From NCBI GenBank assembly GCA_034769895.1, contig CM068370.1, positions 41,204,344-41,268,343 on the forward strand: a stretch of 64,000 nt of DNA. Direction: 5' to 3'. The notes below the pieces were generated by a model, which worked only from the letters and a program-made list of their open reading frames with translations, searched no databases and was not told the origin of the DNA. The DNA comes from Magicicada septendecula (Eukaryota; Arthropoda; Insecta; Hemiptera; Cicadidae). Of the stretch, positions 1-10,794 are shown piece by piece. How positions within the stretch are numbered: the stretch's first letter is position 1; each line of letters opens with the position of its first letter. The position numbers and the translations under genes are program-made.

Positions 1-227
1 AGATACGGGAAGCTTTGAAGCAGTCTGGTGTTAAACATAAATAGTTACATAAAGAGGCTTATGAGACTCCACAGTAACGTTACTGGGTGTATTAAAGTTT
101 GTTGGGAATAATCAGAGGCGACACTTGTAGCCGAATGATAAAGATATAGATCTAGTATTGTACTCACTTTCTAAAGAATTTTTCAATGAAGCTAATGCAC
201 AGAGGCGAAGTAAAGTTTCTACGTCGG
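1..227. other. unassigned AT-rich sequence
   Basis: I see no coding signal, repeat match within the window or RNA gene here. The segment ends where a LINE 3' tail with short CATCAT repeats begins. Confidence 0.4.
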
Positions 228-955
228 CAGTCATCATCATCACCTTCAACAAGGATTAAACAAAAAGTGGTTTGTTCCAATCGTAAAGAGATAGACTAGA
301 GCTGGTCGCAATAACGCTTCTTCGGGCGTCCCACACCTCTCTGTCCTTTCGCCTTATACTTGTTTCCATACTTGGTTGGGGATGCGACAGTCATCCATAT
401 TCCTTTCCATACTCTTCGGGGATGCGGCATCCATCCATTTGGTTAAGATATTCCAACCATTTTATCCGATATCGGGCAATTCTATCAATTGTATTCATAA
501 TATTCAGCTCCTATCGCACATCACATTTCTTTTGCGATCTTGAAAGTATACCCTACCACGTGGTTGAGCAATCTCATTTCAGCCGCTTGAATATGACTGG
601 CCTGCGTCTTCGTTAAAGCCCATAATTATCAGACCCATAGAGAAGTGTGGCGAGGGCCTGAAGATTTTGTAGACCTTTAGGCGTGTTTCTTTCCTCGTCG
701 ATTGTAGAGTTCTCCTGATTGTCCCACGCATTTGGTTGAACTTGTGCAGTTTCTTCGTCACATCATTGTGTGTAATGTAAGATACATTACGGCCTAGACA
801 TGAAAAATTACCGATCTGCTCTAAAACAGTACTATCTACAACAATGTCTTTCGTATGGGGTCAATTCCATGAAGAGCCATCATCACCTTGGTCTTCAATG
901 TGGAGATCTGTAATCTGAAATCCTTGCAGACTTGACTCAATAGATAGTTAATTGG
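228..955 (-). mobile_element. LINE 3' fragment (reverse transcriptase C-terminal region)
   Basis: Read on the minus strand, the segment encodes broken pieces of the region downstream of a LINE reverse transcriptase. From about 900 to 800 it gives a stretch reading KTKVMMALHGIDPIRKT, then at 761-579 a stretch beginning MTKKLHKFNQMRGTIRRT that continues through RKETRLKVYKIFR. At 450-300 it shows degenerate peptides in the place of the arginine-rich end of such proteins. The tail holds short TGATGATG repeats, as other LINE ends in the window do. The frame is broken several times, so this is a dead, 5'-truncated copy. The better-preserved fragments at 58 kb and 56.8 kb look related. The LINE clade cannot be named safely by eye. 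Confidence 0.7.
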
Positions 956-1078
956 TAATGTTAGTAATATTTATACGCTGCACATTGCTGATGATAGGTC
1001 TTGTTAGCTGATGAGGAGGATATACTGTATATATTGAAAAACTGGATAAAGGATATGGAAAATGAGGTTTGTCTGTTA

Positions 1079-1082
1079 ATAT
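1079..1082. repeat. target-site duplication ATAT, left
   Basis: ATAT borders the left LTR and is matched by ATAT at 10593-10596. One base of end ambiguity remains because the LTR terminus itself ends in TATA. Confidence 0.75.
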
Positions 1083-3977
1083 TATAACGAATAGAATGTG
1101 GTGGGTGTTGTTTAAAAATTTGTGTTGTAATCTTGTGTCGGGCGTTACCTCCGCGCACTTTTGTTACTTACTCTGTTGACTGGATCCTCTGCAGTGATGT
1201 AGTCCTGTAATACAACTTAATACTATGCTTTTTGTGGGCGCCACTTGGAAACGTTTGTTCCAAGAAAAAAATTAAATGTGATTGATGAAATTTTTAAATC
1301 TACGAAAAAATTTAAACAAGTCAGTTTAGCTTTGAAAAATCAGTTAAGTTTAATGGTTCTTTAAAAACAAACAAATCGTCTGAAGGACTATCATTCATAA
1401 AAAAATTATAAAATTGCAGAGAAAAAATTTTACAAGTTATTATTATTGACAATTTTTTTTATATATCCAATCAAGTATGGGCTAGTATAATTCAGATTTT
1501 GACTCAGTTGAAAAGCATGAGTTTAATATGTGAAAAAACTTTACTCTCAGGACGTGACTCCTTTGAACTACCAAGACATATCAATTAGATGCCTTACAAG
1601 AAAAAACTAAGTGATTTGAAGGTGTATGTGTGGCGTGTAAAGTACAACTGTGTGATAAATGTAACCAGGTAACAAATGACTTTAATTTTGGTAACTCACG
1701 TTCCAATGGTCGTTTATTCTCTCACTGGACACTTCCTTCGGGTAGTTTCTCAATCTCGCCTCTTCGGGTGTACACTGAATCTATTTAAAGTCAAATTTTG
1801 CGATCATTACTTTTTCCGCACTTTATGTCAAAACGTTTGGCAGTAGAATCTCGTTCAAACGCCGCCGCTACGAATCATCTGTTTAGCGTTGATTCAGAAA
1901 TCTGCCACCGCAGCGCTGATTCCCATGCAGTGTTGAGGAAGGCTTAGTGTATTGTTTGTTTACGTTCGGGGGAATTATTTGTCACGTTAGTCAGTCAATG
2001 CGAACACAGCAGAATTCGTTCTCTATTTAAATGTTTGGTCCCTCCTGGGCCGTCGACGTTCTGGCTGCGTAATTTCTATTAAAATTTGCCGTATCGCTGC
2101 TCTATTTCAGCGATACTTTTTGGCGTAGACTCTCGTTGAGGTTAAGTCAGTCGGTTATGTCTATGTACGGGAAAAGCCTTCCTGCCGTGTCTTGTCGATT
2201 TTTCGCCTCTTTGGTTTCGCCTTAGCTGCGTTGATCAGTGTTGTGCGAGATGCATCAGTTCTGGAGTTCAATCTTCAAGTGTTTTTGGGTCGAATTTGGT
2301 CTCGCTTTTATACTAAATTAGGTAGACTGTTTTCGTCGACTTCCGGTATATTTGTGTAAAAATTCTTTCTAGATTGTTCGAGAATAAACGAAATGGAATG
2401 TCATAGAACAATTTTCACTTCCGTAGAAGCTTTTAGAACGAATTTCTTATTCTTCATACAAAGGATATTTCAAAATTTACACTGGTATTTATCAAACAGT
2501 TTCACATTAGTACTTACAATTTGTATGCCATTAATGCATTTAGATTCCTTGTTTTTAACTGAATCTAGCGATACTAAATATGATTGGTATCTAATTAACT
2601 TAAATCTAATAAACAATACAATATACAACCCTCACCTTGAGTTGTTGTCATTGAAAACTCAATTTTTATAACAAAAATTGTTGTGGAGTTACAAAGTTCC
2701 TTCCACAAGCTGAAAATCTACTACAACTACTTCCTACAACAAAATAAACAAATTTTAACATAAATAAAACACAAATAAATACAATTTTATATGGCCTCTG
2801 CTCATGGCCTAGATTCTTGTCAGTTTTCTAATACAATGATTAGTCTTTTTCTTTAATATATGTATTATTTCACTACTATACACACAGAGTTTATTATTTT
2901 GTCTATCTTTTGTGATACCTGGTTACTCTGTACATATATTATATTTATCACAAGATGACATAGCATCATTGATTGGTCTTGAGATGTCATTTTTTATGGT
3001 GTGACAAATCTCACTCTAATTAGTTAAATTCTTTTAGAATTGACTTTACTTTCAACTGAGTTTGTTTCTTATTAAGGTATTCTGATGTATTGTACCTTTC
3101 TATCTTATTTTTTGTTAGTATTATGTAAGTATTTAGCCAGATATGATTATTTTTGTACTGGATGGTTGGCTTCAGCCATACATGGTATAAGTAAATATTT
3201 TGCTGACTTGACTATTACAATGTTAAAGTTGGTCAGGTATATTAGTATAGTTGCTTTATATCATATTACAGCTTTCTAATACAGTTTGGTTGCATTTTGG
3301 CAACATTAAATTCATAAATTATACAATATTAGATGCCTATTACATGTTTTTAGTTAACACTGTTTTTGGCTATTTTGGCTGCTTTTTATTCATTTGACAG
3401 CTTCCTTTATTTAAGATAAATTGTTCACTATTGTCTGCTTGACAATTACATATAGTTTTTATTTAAATCTGATAATAATTAATTTTTTTCATGAAATCTT
3501 GGTGTATGGTCTCAAATCCAACACATTAATATTTTTTTGTCATTGCAAATATACAATTTTATTTTAACTTAAACTCTTTCTAATAATGTATTTAAGTCAT
3601 TTAAAACATCTATTTTATTTACATCTCATAATATAATAATGGATCATGTCCATTTATTCACAAAAAATAGTTTTTAATACCCTATTCATAGTTATAAAAC
3701 TTAATAATTATTGACTTTATTCTGGTGGATTCTGATACTATTTCTCTCTCTTGTAGTGTCTTATGGTTTTTTCACTCTTATTCACTTTAATAATATATAT
3801 GGGGTTTTGTCTTAGTCATAGTTTGGTTGTTTTTTTCAAGTTGATAGAAATAATTATTATACAAAATTACACAATTTTTTGGGACTACTTGGGTTCGATA
3901 CTGTTCACTTCACTTTCCTCTTATGCTAACTTACTATATAAATGATTTCTTTTTATGGAACGTTCTGTGACGTTACA
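1083..3977 (-). repeat. 3' LTR of the gag-only element
   Basis: This is the left copy of the 2.9-kb direct repeat and, in the element's minus orientation, the 3' LTR. It is about 99.8% identical to 7697-10592. It is unusually long for an insect LTR; the typical range is a few hundred bases to about 1 kb. Short open frames inside it are present in both copies but show no recognisable protein. Confidence 0.88.
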
Positions 3978-3991
3978 TATGCCTCTTCGTT
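3978..3991 (-). promoter_or_regulatory. putative polypurine tract
   Basis: On the minus strand AACGAAGAGG sits a few bases before the TGTAAC start of the 3' LTR, the place expected for the plus-strand primer. It is interrupted by one pyrimidine, so the call is moderate. Confidence 0.5.
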
Positions 3992-4654
3992 AAAGTTGAT
4001 AATTTTGGAAAAACATATCTTTGGTTTTGATGAAATTATCATCTCTATAATAACCCTTTATTATTAGCTTCTTTATATTTCATTTTTTTATCTTATAATT
4101 AAATTCCTGTACTACTCCTTTAATATATTAATCCAACTCAATATTCCTAGTTCGTTCTTTGTCGTATCACCTATTCCTTTCCTTTTTACCTTGATGTTTT
4201 ATAATTAATCTTTGATATAATTCCCTATCAATTCCCTAACTTACATAGAGGGTTGGGATTCAGAGTGGCTCGCTATGGCATACATTCTCTGTCCCTTCCT
4301 GTCTATCACTACTGAAATCAGAGGCAACACATCCCTGTTCAGAAAATAATAATTGCACCTTTGCAACAAATAATAATAATAATAAAAAAATATAATATTC
4401 AAAGATCATAGGCTCCTACACATAAATTCCCTTTCTTAAACTCTTCTGAATAATTCACAATTATATTAATATATCGTTCTCCGCAGGTTAAAATTATCGT
4501 TTAAAATCATTCAATGTTAATAGCTATATTCATATTCATCATTACCTCCTTATGTAACACACTGTTTTCCTCTCCTTTTTTTTTTCCATTTATCATTTAT
4601 CATTTCCATTTAGTATCAAATATATGACAGTATTTCTCCCTCTTTTCTCCTTTA

Positions 4655-5040
4655 CTAAGTGTCCATCTTGTAGTATTTATTTATTAATAATAATCTCTCT
4701 CCTTCTCTAAGTACGGGTAAGCTGGTAAATATACGTTGACATGGCTATTGGAAATAAATCTTGCCTATAGTGGAATGTGTCCATCTCGTAATATTCATTA
4801 ATAACAATCTCTCTCCTTCTCTAAGTACGGGTAAGCTGGTAAATATACGTTGACATGGCTATTGGAAATAAATCTATATTTTATATATATATCATTATGC
4901 CTTTGGTGTAAGGTGTCCTTCTCGTAGTATTTATTAATAACAATCATTATACAATAATATTTATATTTATTTAAAAATCTCTATTTCCTTTCTAATTATG
5001 GCTAAGTTAAAAATTCACGTTAACATGTTTAGTCAAGGTA
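4655..5040. repeat. short tandem repeat in the gag 3' region, about 110-bp unit
   Basis: A unit containing GTACGGGTAAGCTGGTAAAT and GACATGGCTATTGG occurs at 4709-4763 and again at 4825-4873 with only small changes. A third, more diverged unit follows to about 5040. The array lies between the end of gag and the 3' LTR, where pol would normally be. Confidence 0.7.
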
Positions 5041-5435
5041 CCTTCTCTATGATGCTGTATTTGACTTGGGTCTTTGGTCATGGTACTTGGTCACTGATTG
5101 CGTATTCGACTTGTGATTTTTTTTTTTTTAATCATGGTACTTTTTTAATGAAGTCTGGTTATATGTACCTTTTACCTTGTTCCTAATTGTGTCAGTTACC
5201 TCGTAGGTATTGTTTTCATGTTTGATAATATTTGGGTTATATTTGTCAGTTTGGGTTAATTACGTTGATTATTTCAACCCCTTTTGGTTGTGTTCCTTAT
5301 ATTATGTCCTTATTTATCATTCCCATTCCTTTTTAATTCCTTCTCTTTTCAATATTCGACCTTCGATGTTTATCACCTCTACTCCTTCAAATGCCTGGTC
5401 TATGACATTTATTCTGGATGATTGGTTTCATGGCC

Positions 5436-7385
5436 TTACCATCTCATCACATGTTTGGGCCATAATTTTTCTGCATAGCGGAATTCCTCCTCTCTCTCAC
5501 TTTCATTTTGGGGATCATTATCTGGTTCTCGGCCAGTTTCTGCCAATACATGGTTTACATAAAATACTCGGGGTTTTTCGTCATTATTTGCCTGATTATG
5601 CTGTAATGAAAAACCCGGATTTTCGTGAACTGTTACCCGATTCTCATTATTATTTTGATTAGCGTTTGGCTCTTGTTGGTTGTTACTTTCGTTTCGGGGT
5701 GGTTCGCTACTCCTACCCTCTGATAACTGCTGCCGGTTATTCGCCGTATCACCCTGGCTACCTGGCGCCTGTTGAGTCATATACCCGTAACTTGGTAAAT
5801 TGGGTGGATATGGTCGTCGATTATCGGCCATCATATAATTTACCTGGGGCCTATATTCATTTTGGTTTCTCCTACCGCCTCCTCCTTGGTTTCCCCCGTT
5901 GCGATAACCATTACGTTGACCATAATTACTTCCTCTATAATTATTCCCGCGATAACCGTTTCCCTGGTGGAAGTTCCTACCGTAGTTATTCCCGGTGTAA
6001 TTACCTCTGTTTGGTCCCGGATAGTTGCGGTTAATTGGGCCCTGAGTGTTATCATTTCGGCCATTTGGTGGGATATTATTATTCTGATTATTGGTGTTTA
6101 GATTATTACCGTTCCCACCTCCATTCTGGTTTGGTCCGTTATTATTGTTGTTGTACTCTACCTTACGATTGGGGGGTTGGTAATCCTGGAACCTTCCTGT
6201 GGATTCGCAATTTTCCAATAATTTGGCCAGATCGGCTATTTTGCTAATCTGTTGGTATAATTGGGCATCCTTGATCCCATAGCTGTAATGTCCAGCTAAC
6301 TGCCTTACCAAACATTCTTCTGGGATCGGCGGTATCAACTTCCGTGCTAAACATACCTTTCCTAGGAAATAAGACGTCGGGGACTGTCCATAGGACGCGT
6401 CGTATTTGCCATAGAAAATGTCCATTCTTACCCTGTTTTGTGCGGTCTCTGACCAATACTTTTCCTTAAATTGGCGTTTGAACTCTGCTAAATTCGTTAT
6501 TTCGGGTCGTACCGCTATCCACCAGTTATCCTTAGTATTTTTAAACGTCTCGTCAAGCATCTCTCTTATCCTGTCCCACCTTGTTTCTCTACTTCTCCCA
6601 ATAACCTCCTCCATTCTTTCCAGAAATTCCATTGGGTTTCGTCGATAGTCCTGGAAGTTGATTACTTCCCTGTTTTCACCATGACACGTATGAGTGTTTA
6701 GTATTGGTGTGTCTCTCAGCGCCTCTAATCTTTCCTGCAGGTTTTTCTCTCTCTGGTCTATTTCCAGTATACTATTTTTGTTAGTTTTTATTTGTCCATC
6801 CAGCCTGTTAGCGATGTCATATGTTTCCTGCATCCTCTCGCTAACGTCTTTCTGGACTTCCTGCATGATGGCGTCTTGGTTCTGCCTTACCTTGTTTTCG
6901 AGATTTCTAACATCTTGTTTGGTCTCTACTGTTTGCTCCTCTATACTTTCGAAACGTGCATTGTTTCCCTCCCGTAACCTTTCCAATTGTTTCTCCATGT
7001 TTTCGACCTTCCTGTCACTATCGATCTTATTATCATCGATCCTTTTGTTTACTATTTCGTATTTTATGCTAATTTCTTTTTTCAGGGACTCTATGCTTCC
7101 TTTTATTTCCTCCTTATCTTCCTGTCTGTTTTTATTCAGGGATTCTATATTTTTGTTCATACCCTCCTTTAAAGATTCTGTGTTTTTGTTCATTTTTTCT
7201 TCCATCCTTTGGAACATTTTCTCATTATTATTTTTATTTGTTTCTTCCATTTTTTGGAACATTTTCTCATTATTATTTTTATTTGTTTCTTCCATTTTTT
7301 GGAACATTTGCTCATTACTTTTTTTATTCTCCTCCTTATCCTCCTGTCTGTTTTTATTCATTTCTTGGAGCATCGCCATCATCAT
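5436..7385 (-). CDS. gag: Gag-like protein of the LTR element
   Basis: A 649-residue open frame. Residues 1 to about 210 are highly charged and predicted coiled coil. They include tandem copies of a 14-15 residue unit, MFQKMEETNKNNNEK, and many heptad-like leucines. A compact domain follows at about 230-410 (start near NFQDYRRNPMEFLERMEEVI, then AEFKRQFKEKYW and YFLGKVCLARKL), which resembles the capsid part of insect LTR-element Gag proteins. The remaining 240 residues are low complexity, first N/G/R-rich with repeated NYGRN, NGYRG and GNNY units, then acidic. I see no CCHC zinc knuckle; the arginine/glycine-rich tract is the likely nucleic-acid binder. A shorter acidic frame lies just upstream and overlaps its start. 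No pol follows downstream. Confidence 0.78.
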   Translation of the reverse strand: MMMAMLQEMNKNRQEDKEENKKSNEQMFQKMEETNKNNNEKMFQKMEETNKNNNEKMFQRMEEKMNKNTESLKEGMNKNIESLNKNRQEDKEEIKGSIESLKKEISIKYEIVNKRIDDNKIDSDRKVENMEKQLERLREGNNARFESIEEQTVETKQDVRNLENKVRQNQDAIMQEVQKDVSERMQETYDIANRLDGQIKTNKNSILEIDQREKNLQERLEALRDTPILNTHTCHGENREVINFQDYRRNPMEFLERMEEVIGRSRETRWDRIREMLDETFKNTKDNWWIAVRPEITNLAEFKRQFKEKYWSETAQNRVRMDIFYGKYDASYGQSPTSYFLGKVCLARKLIPPIPEECLVRQLAGHYSYGIKDAQLYQQISKIADLAKLLENCESTGRFQDYQPPNRKVEYNNNNNGPNQNGGGNGNNLNTNNQNNNIPPNGRNDNTQGPINRNYPGPNRGNYTGNNYGRNFHQGNGYRGNNYRGSNYGQRNGYRNGGNQGGGGRRNQNEYRPQVNYMMADNRRPYPPNLPSYGYMTQQAPGSQGDTANNRQQLSEGRSSEPPRNESNNQQEPNANQNNNENRVTVHENPGFSLQHNQANNDEKPRVFYVNHVLAETGREPDNDPQNESEREEEFRYAEKLWPKHVMRW

Positions 7386-7629
7386 TCATTATATTTGTGT
7401 CAACGCTCCCTGTTATTTTTTCTGGTTCGGGTTTCTCTGTATGTTCTACCATTTGTATGGGTTCTTCTCCCGTTTGCTCCTCTAATTCGTCTGCCATTTG
7501 TACCGGTCTTTCCATTTCTAGTGTGGGCGGTTCTAATTCCGTTTCCTCGACCTGTACTGCCTCTCCGTCTTCCACACTTAACTCGGGTTCCACAGTCTTC
7601 TTCACCTTTTTTCCCTTTGGTTGCGGCAT
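7354..7629 (-). CDS. short acidic leader frame upstream of gag
   Basis: A 91-residue frame starting MPQPKGKKVKKTVEPEL. A short basic start is followed by a very acidic tract rich in E, P and T. It lies between the primer-binding site and the long gag frame and overlaps that frame by about 30 bases. It could be the natural N-terminal part of Gag or a small separate product. I do not recognise a family. Confidence 0.45.
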   Translation of the reverse strand: MPQPKGKKVKKTVEPELSVEDGEAVQVEETELEPPTLEMERPVQMADELEEQTGEEPIQMVEHTEKPEPEKITGSVDTNIMNDDGDAPRNE

Positions 7630-7681
7630 TTTAATATGTTGGTAGTTGCCGGGCTTGTTCCGTCTTTTTCAAACCTCACTA

Positions 7682-7693
7682 GTTGGGCTGCCA
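7682..7693 (-). promoter_or_regulatory. putative primer-binding site
   Basis: On the minus strand TGGCAGCCCAAC begins a few bases after the end of the 5' LTR. Starting with TGG it can pair with the CCA end of a tRNA. I cannot name the tRNA by eye. Confidence 0.7.
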
Positions 7694-7696
7694 ATT

Positions 7697-10592
7697 TATA
7701 ACGAAAAGAATGTGGTGGGTGTTGTTTAAAAATTTGTGTTGTAATCTTGTGTCGGGCGTTACCTCCGCGCACTTTTGTTACTTACTCTGTTGACTGGATC
7801 CTCTGCAGTGATGTAGTCCTGTAATACAACTTAATACTATGCTTTTTGTGGGCGCCACTTGGAAACGTTTGTTCCAAGAAAAAAATTAAATGTGATTGAT
7901 GAAATTTTTAAATCTACGAAAAAATTTAAACAAGTCAGTTTAGCTTTGAAAAATCAGTTAAGTTTAATGGTTCTTTAAAAACAAACAAATCGTCTGAAGG
8001 ACTATCATTCATAAAAAAATTATAAAATTGCAGAGAAAAAATTTTACAAGTTATTATTATTATTGACAATTTTTTTTATATATCCAATCAAGTATCGGCT
8101 AGTATAATTCAGATTTTGACTCAGTTGAAAAGCATGAGTTTAATATGTGAAAAAACTTTACTCTCAGGACGTGACTCCTTTGAACTACCAAGACATATCA
8201 ATTAGATGCCTTACAAGAAAAAACTAAGTGATTTGAAGGTGTATGTGTGGCGTGTAAAGTACAACTGTGTGATAAATGTAACCAGGTAACAAATGACTTT
8301 AATTTTGGTAACTCACGTTCCAATGGTCGTTTATTCTCTCACTGGACACTTCCTTCGGGTAGTTTCTCAATCTCGCCTCTTCGGGTGTACACTGAATCTA
8401 TTTAAAGTCAAATTTTGCGATCATTACTTTTTCCGCACTTTATGTCAAAACGTTTGGCAGTAGAATCTCGTTCAAACGCCGCCGCTACGAATCATCTGTT
8501 TAGCGTTGATTCAGAAATCTGCCACCGCAGCGCTGATTCCCATGCAGTGTTGAGGAAGGCTTAGTGTATTGTTTGTTTACGTTCGGGGGAATTATTTGTC
8601 ACGTTAGTCAGTCAATGCGAACACAGCAGAATTCGTTCTCTATTTAAATGTTTGGTCCCTCCTGGGCCGTCGACGTTCTGGCTGCGTAATTTCTATTAAA
8701 ATTTGCCGTATCGCTGCTCTATTTCAGCGATACTTTTTGGCGTAGACTCTCGTTGAGGTTAAGTCAGTCGGTTATGTCTATGTACGGGAAAAGCCTTCCT
8801 GCCGTGTCTTGTCGATTTTTCGCCTCTTTGGTTTCGCCTTAGCTGCGTTGATCAGTGTTGTGCGAGATGCATCAGTTCTGGAGTTCAATCTTCAAGTGTT
8901 TTTGGGTCGAATTTGGTCTCGCTTTTATACTAAATTAGGTAGACTGTTTTCGTCGACTTCCGGTATATTTGTGTAAAAATTCTTTCTAGATTGTTCGAGA
9001 ATAAACGAAATGGAATGTCAGAACAATTTTCACTTCCGTAGAAGCTTTTAGAACGAATTTCTTATTCTTCATACAAAGGATATTTCAAAATTTACACTGG
9101 TATTTATCAAACAGTTTCACATTAGTACTTACAATTTGTATGCCATTAATGCATTTAGATTCCTTGTTTTTAACTGAATCTAGCGATACTAAATATGATT
9201 GGTATCTAATTAACTTAAATCTAATAAACAATACAATATACAGCCCTCACCTTGAGTTGTTGTCATTGAAAACTCAATTTTTATAACAAAAATTGTTGTG
9301 GAGTTACAAAGTTCCTTCCACAAGCTGAACATCTACTACAACTACTTTCCTACAACAAAATAAACAAATTTAACATAAATAAAACACAAATAAATACAAT
9401 TTTATATGGCCTCTGCTCATGGCCTAGATTCTTGTCAGTTTTCTAATACAATGATTAGTCTTTTTCTTTAATATATGTATTATTTCACTACTATACACAC
9501 AGAGTTTATTATTTTGTCTATCTTTTGTGATACCTGGTTACTCTGTACATATATTATATTTATCACAAGATGACATAGCATCATTGATTGGTCTTGAGAT
9601 GTCATTTTTTATGGTGTGACAAATCTCACTCTAATTAGTTAAATTCTTTTAGAATTGACTTTACTTTCAACTGAGTTTGTTTCTTATTAAGGTATTCTGA
9701 TGTATTGTACCTTTCTATCTTATTTTTTGTTAGTATTATGTAAGTATTTAGCCAGATATGATTATTTTTGTACTGGATGGTTGGCTTCAGCCATACATGG
9801 TATAAGTAAATATTTTGCTGACTTGACTATTACAATGTTAAAGTTGGTCAGGTATATTAGTATAGTTGCTTTATATCATATTACAGCTTTCTAATACAGT
9901 TTGGTTGCATTTTGGCAACATTAAATTCATAAATTATACAATATTAGATGCCTATTACATGTTTTTAGTTAACACTGTTTTTGGCTATTTTGGCTGCTTT
10001 TTATTCATTTGACAGCTTCCTTTATTTAAGATAAATTGTTCACTATTGTCTGCTTGACAATTACATATAGTTTTTATTTAAATCTGATAATAATTAATTT
10101 TTTTCATGAAATCTTGGTGTATGGTCTCAAATCCAACACATTAATATTTTTTTGTCATTGCAAATATACAATTTTATTTTAACTTAAACTCTTTCTAATA
10201 ATGTATTTAAGTCATTTAAAACATCTATTTTATTTACATCTCATAATATAATAATGGATCATGTCCATTTATTCACAAAAAATAGTTTTTAATACCCTAT
10301 TCATAGTTATAAAACTTAATAATTATTGACTTTATTCTGGTGGATTCTGATACTATTTCTCTCTCTTGTAGTGTCTTATGGTTTTTTCACTCTTATTCAC
10401 TTTAATAATATATATGGGGTTTTGTCTTAGTCATAGTTTGGTTGTTTTTTTCAAGTTGATAGAAATAATTATTATACAAAATTACACAATTTTTTGGGAC
10501 TACTTGGGTTCGATACTGTTCACTTCACTTTCCTCTTATGCTAACTTACTATATAAATGATTTCTTTTTATGGAACGTTCTGTGAGGTTACA
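7697..10592 (-). repeat. 5' LTR of the gag-only element
   Basis: Right copy of the 2.9-kb direct repeat, the 5' LTR in minus orientation. It should hold the promoter of the element. The near identity with 1083-3977 dates the insertion as recent relative to other repeats in the window. Confidence 0.88.
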
Positions 10593-10766
10593 ATATTCGT
10601 AAAATACAATGCCTTGCTAATACTGAATATAGTTGAAGGCATCGTAGAATCTCAGTATCACAGATATATTTTTGATAACACAAGCATCTTTTTTTTTATA
10701 AAAAAGAGCTATTGCTTAAAATAGCAGTAGGTAAAGAGCCTTTACACTGATGATGTCTTAGGCTAT

Positions 10767-10790
10767 CACGGCCGACGTCAACACTGGTTT
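10767..10790. repeat. outer-arm segment of a hammerhead-bearing element
   Basis: CACGGCCGACGTCAACACTG here closely matches CACGGCCGCAGTCAATGTTG in the left outer arm of the element at 39332-39649. It lies directly before the 53-bp array. This marks the array as sitting inside such an element rather than beside it. Confidence 0.6.
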
Positions 10791-10794
10791 TATC

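Larger units (their letters stand above)
1083..10592 (-). mobile_element. LTR retrotransposon with 2.9-kb LTRs and gag only (fossil)
   Basis: Two direct repeats of about 2,895 bp (1083-3977 and 7697-10592) flank a 3.7-kb internal region. ATAT lies directly outside both ends (1079-1082 and 10593-10596), a 4-bp target duplication. On the minus strand the LTR starts TGTAAC. A primer-binding-like TGGCAGCCCAAC follows the 5' LTR and a purine tract precedes the 3' LTR. The internal region holds a long gag frame and no reverse transcriptase, RNase H or integrase that I can see. The LTRs differ at only about five bases plus a few short indels, so the insertion is young. It looks whole as a gag-only, presumably non-autonomous, element. 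The 4-bp ATAT target fits the Ty3/Gypsy group, but without pol the assignment is an inference. Confidence 0.88.

Noticed and set aside
6694-7485. Plus-strand 263-residue hydrophobic frame opposite gag
   Set aside because: It is the antisense of the coiled-coil coding part of gag; lysine/glutamate codons read backwards give phenylalanine, leucine and serine.
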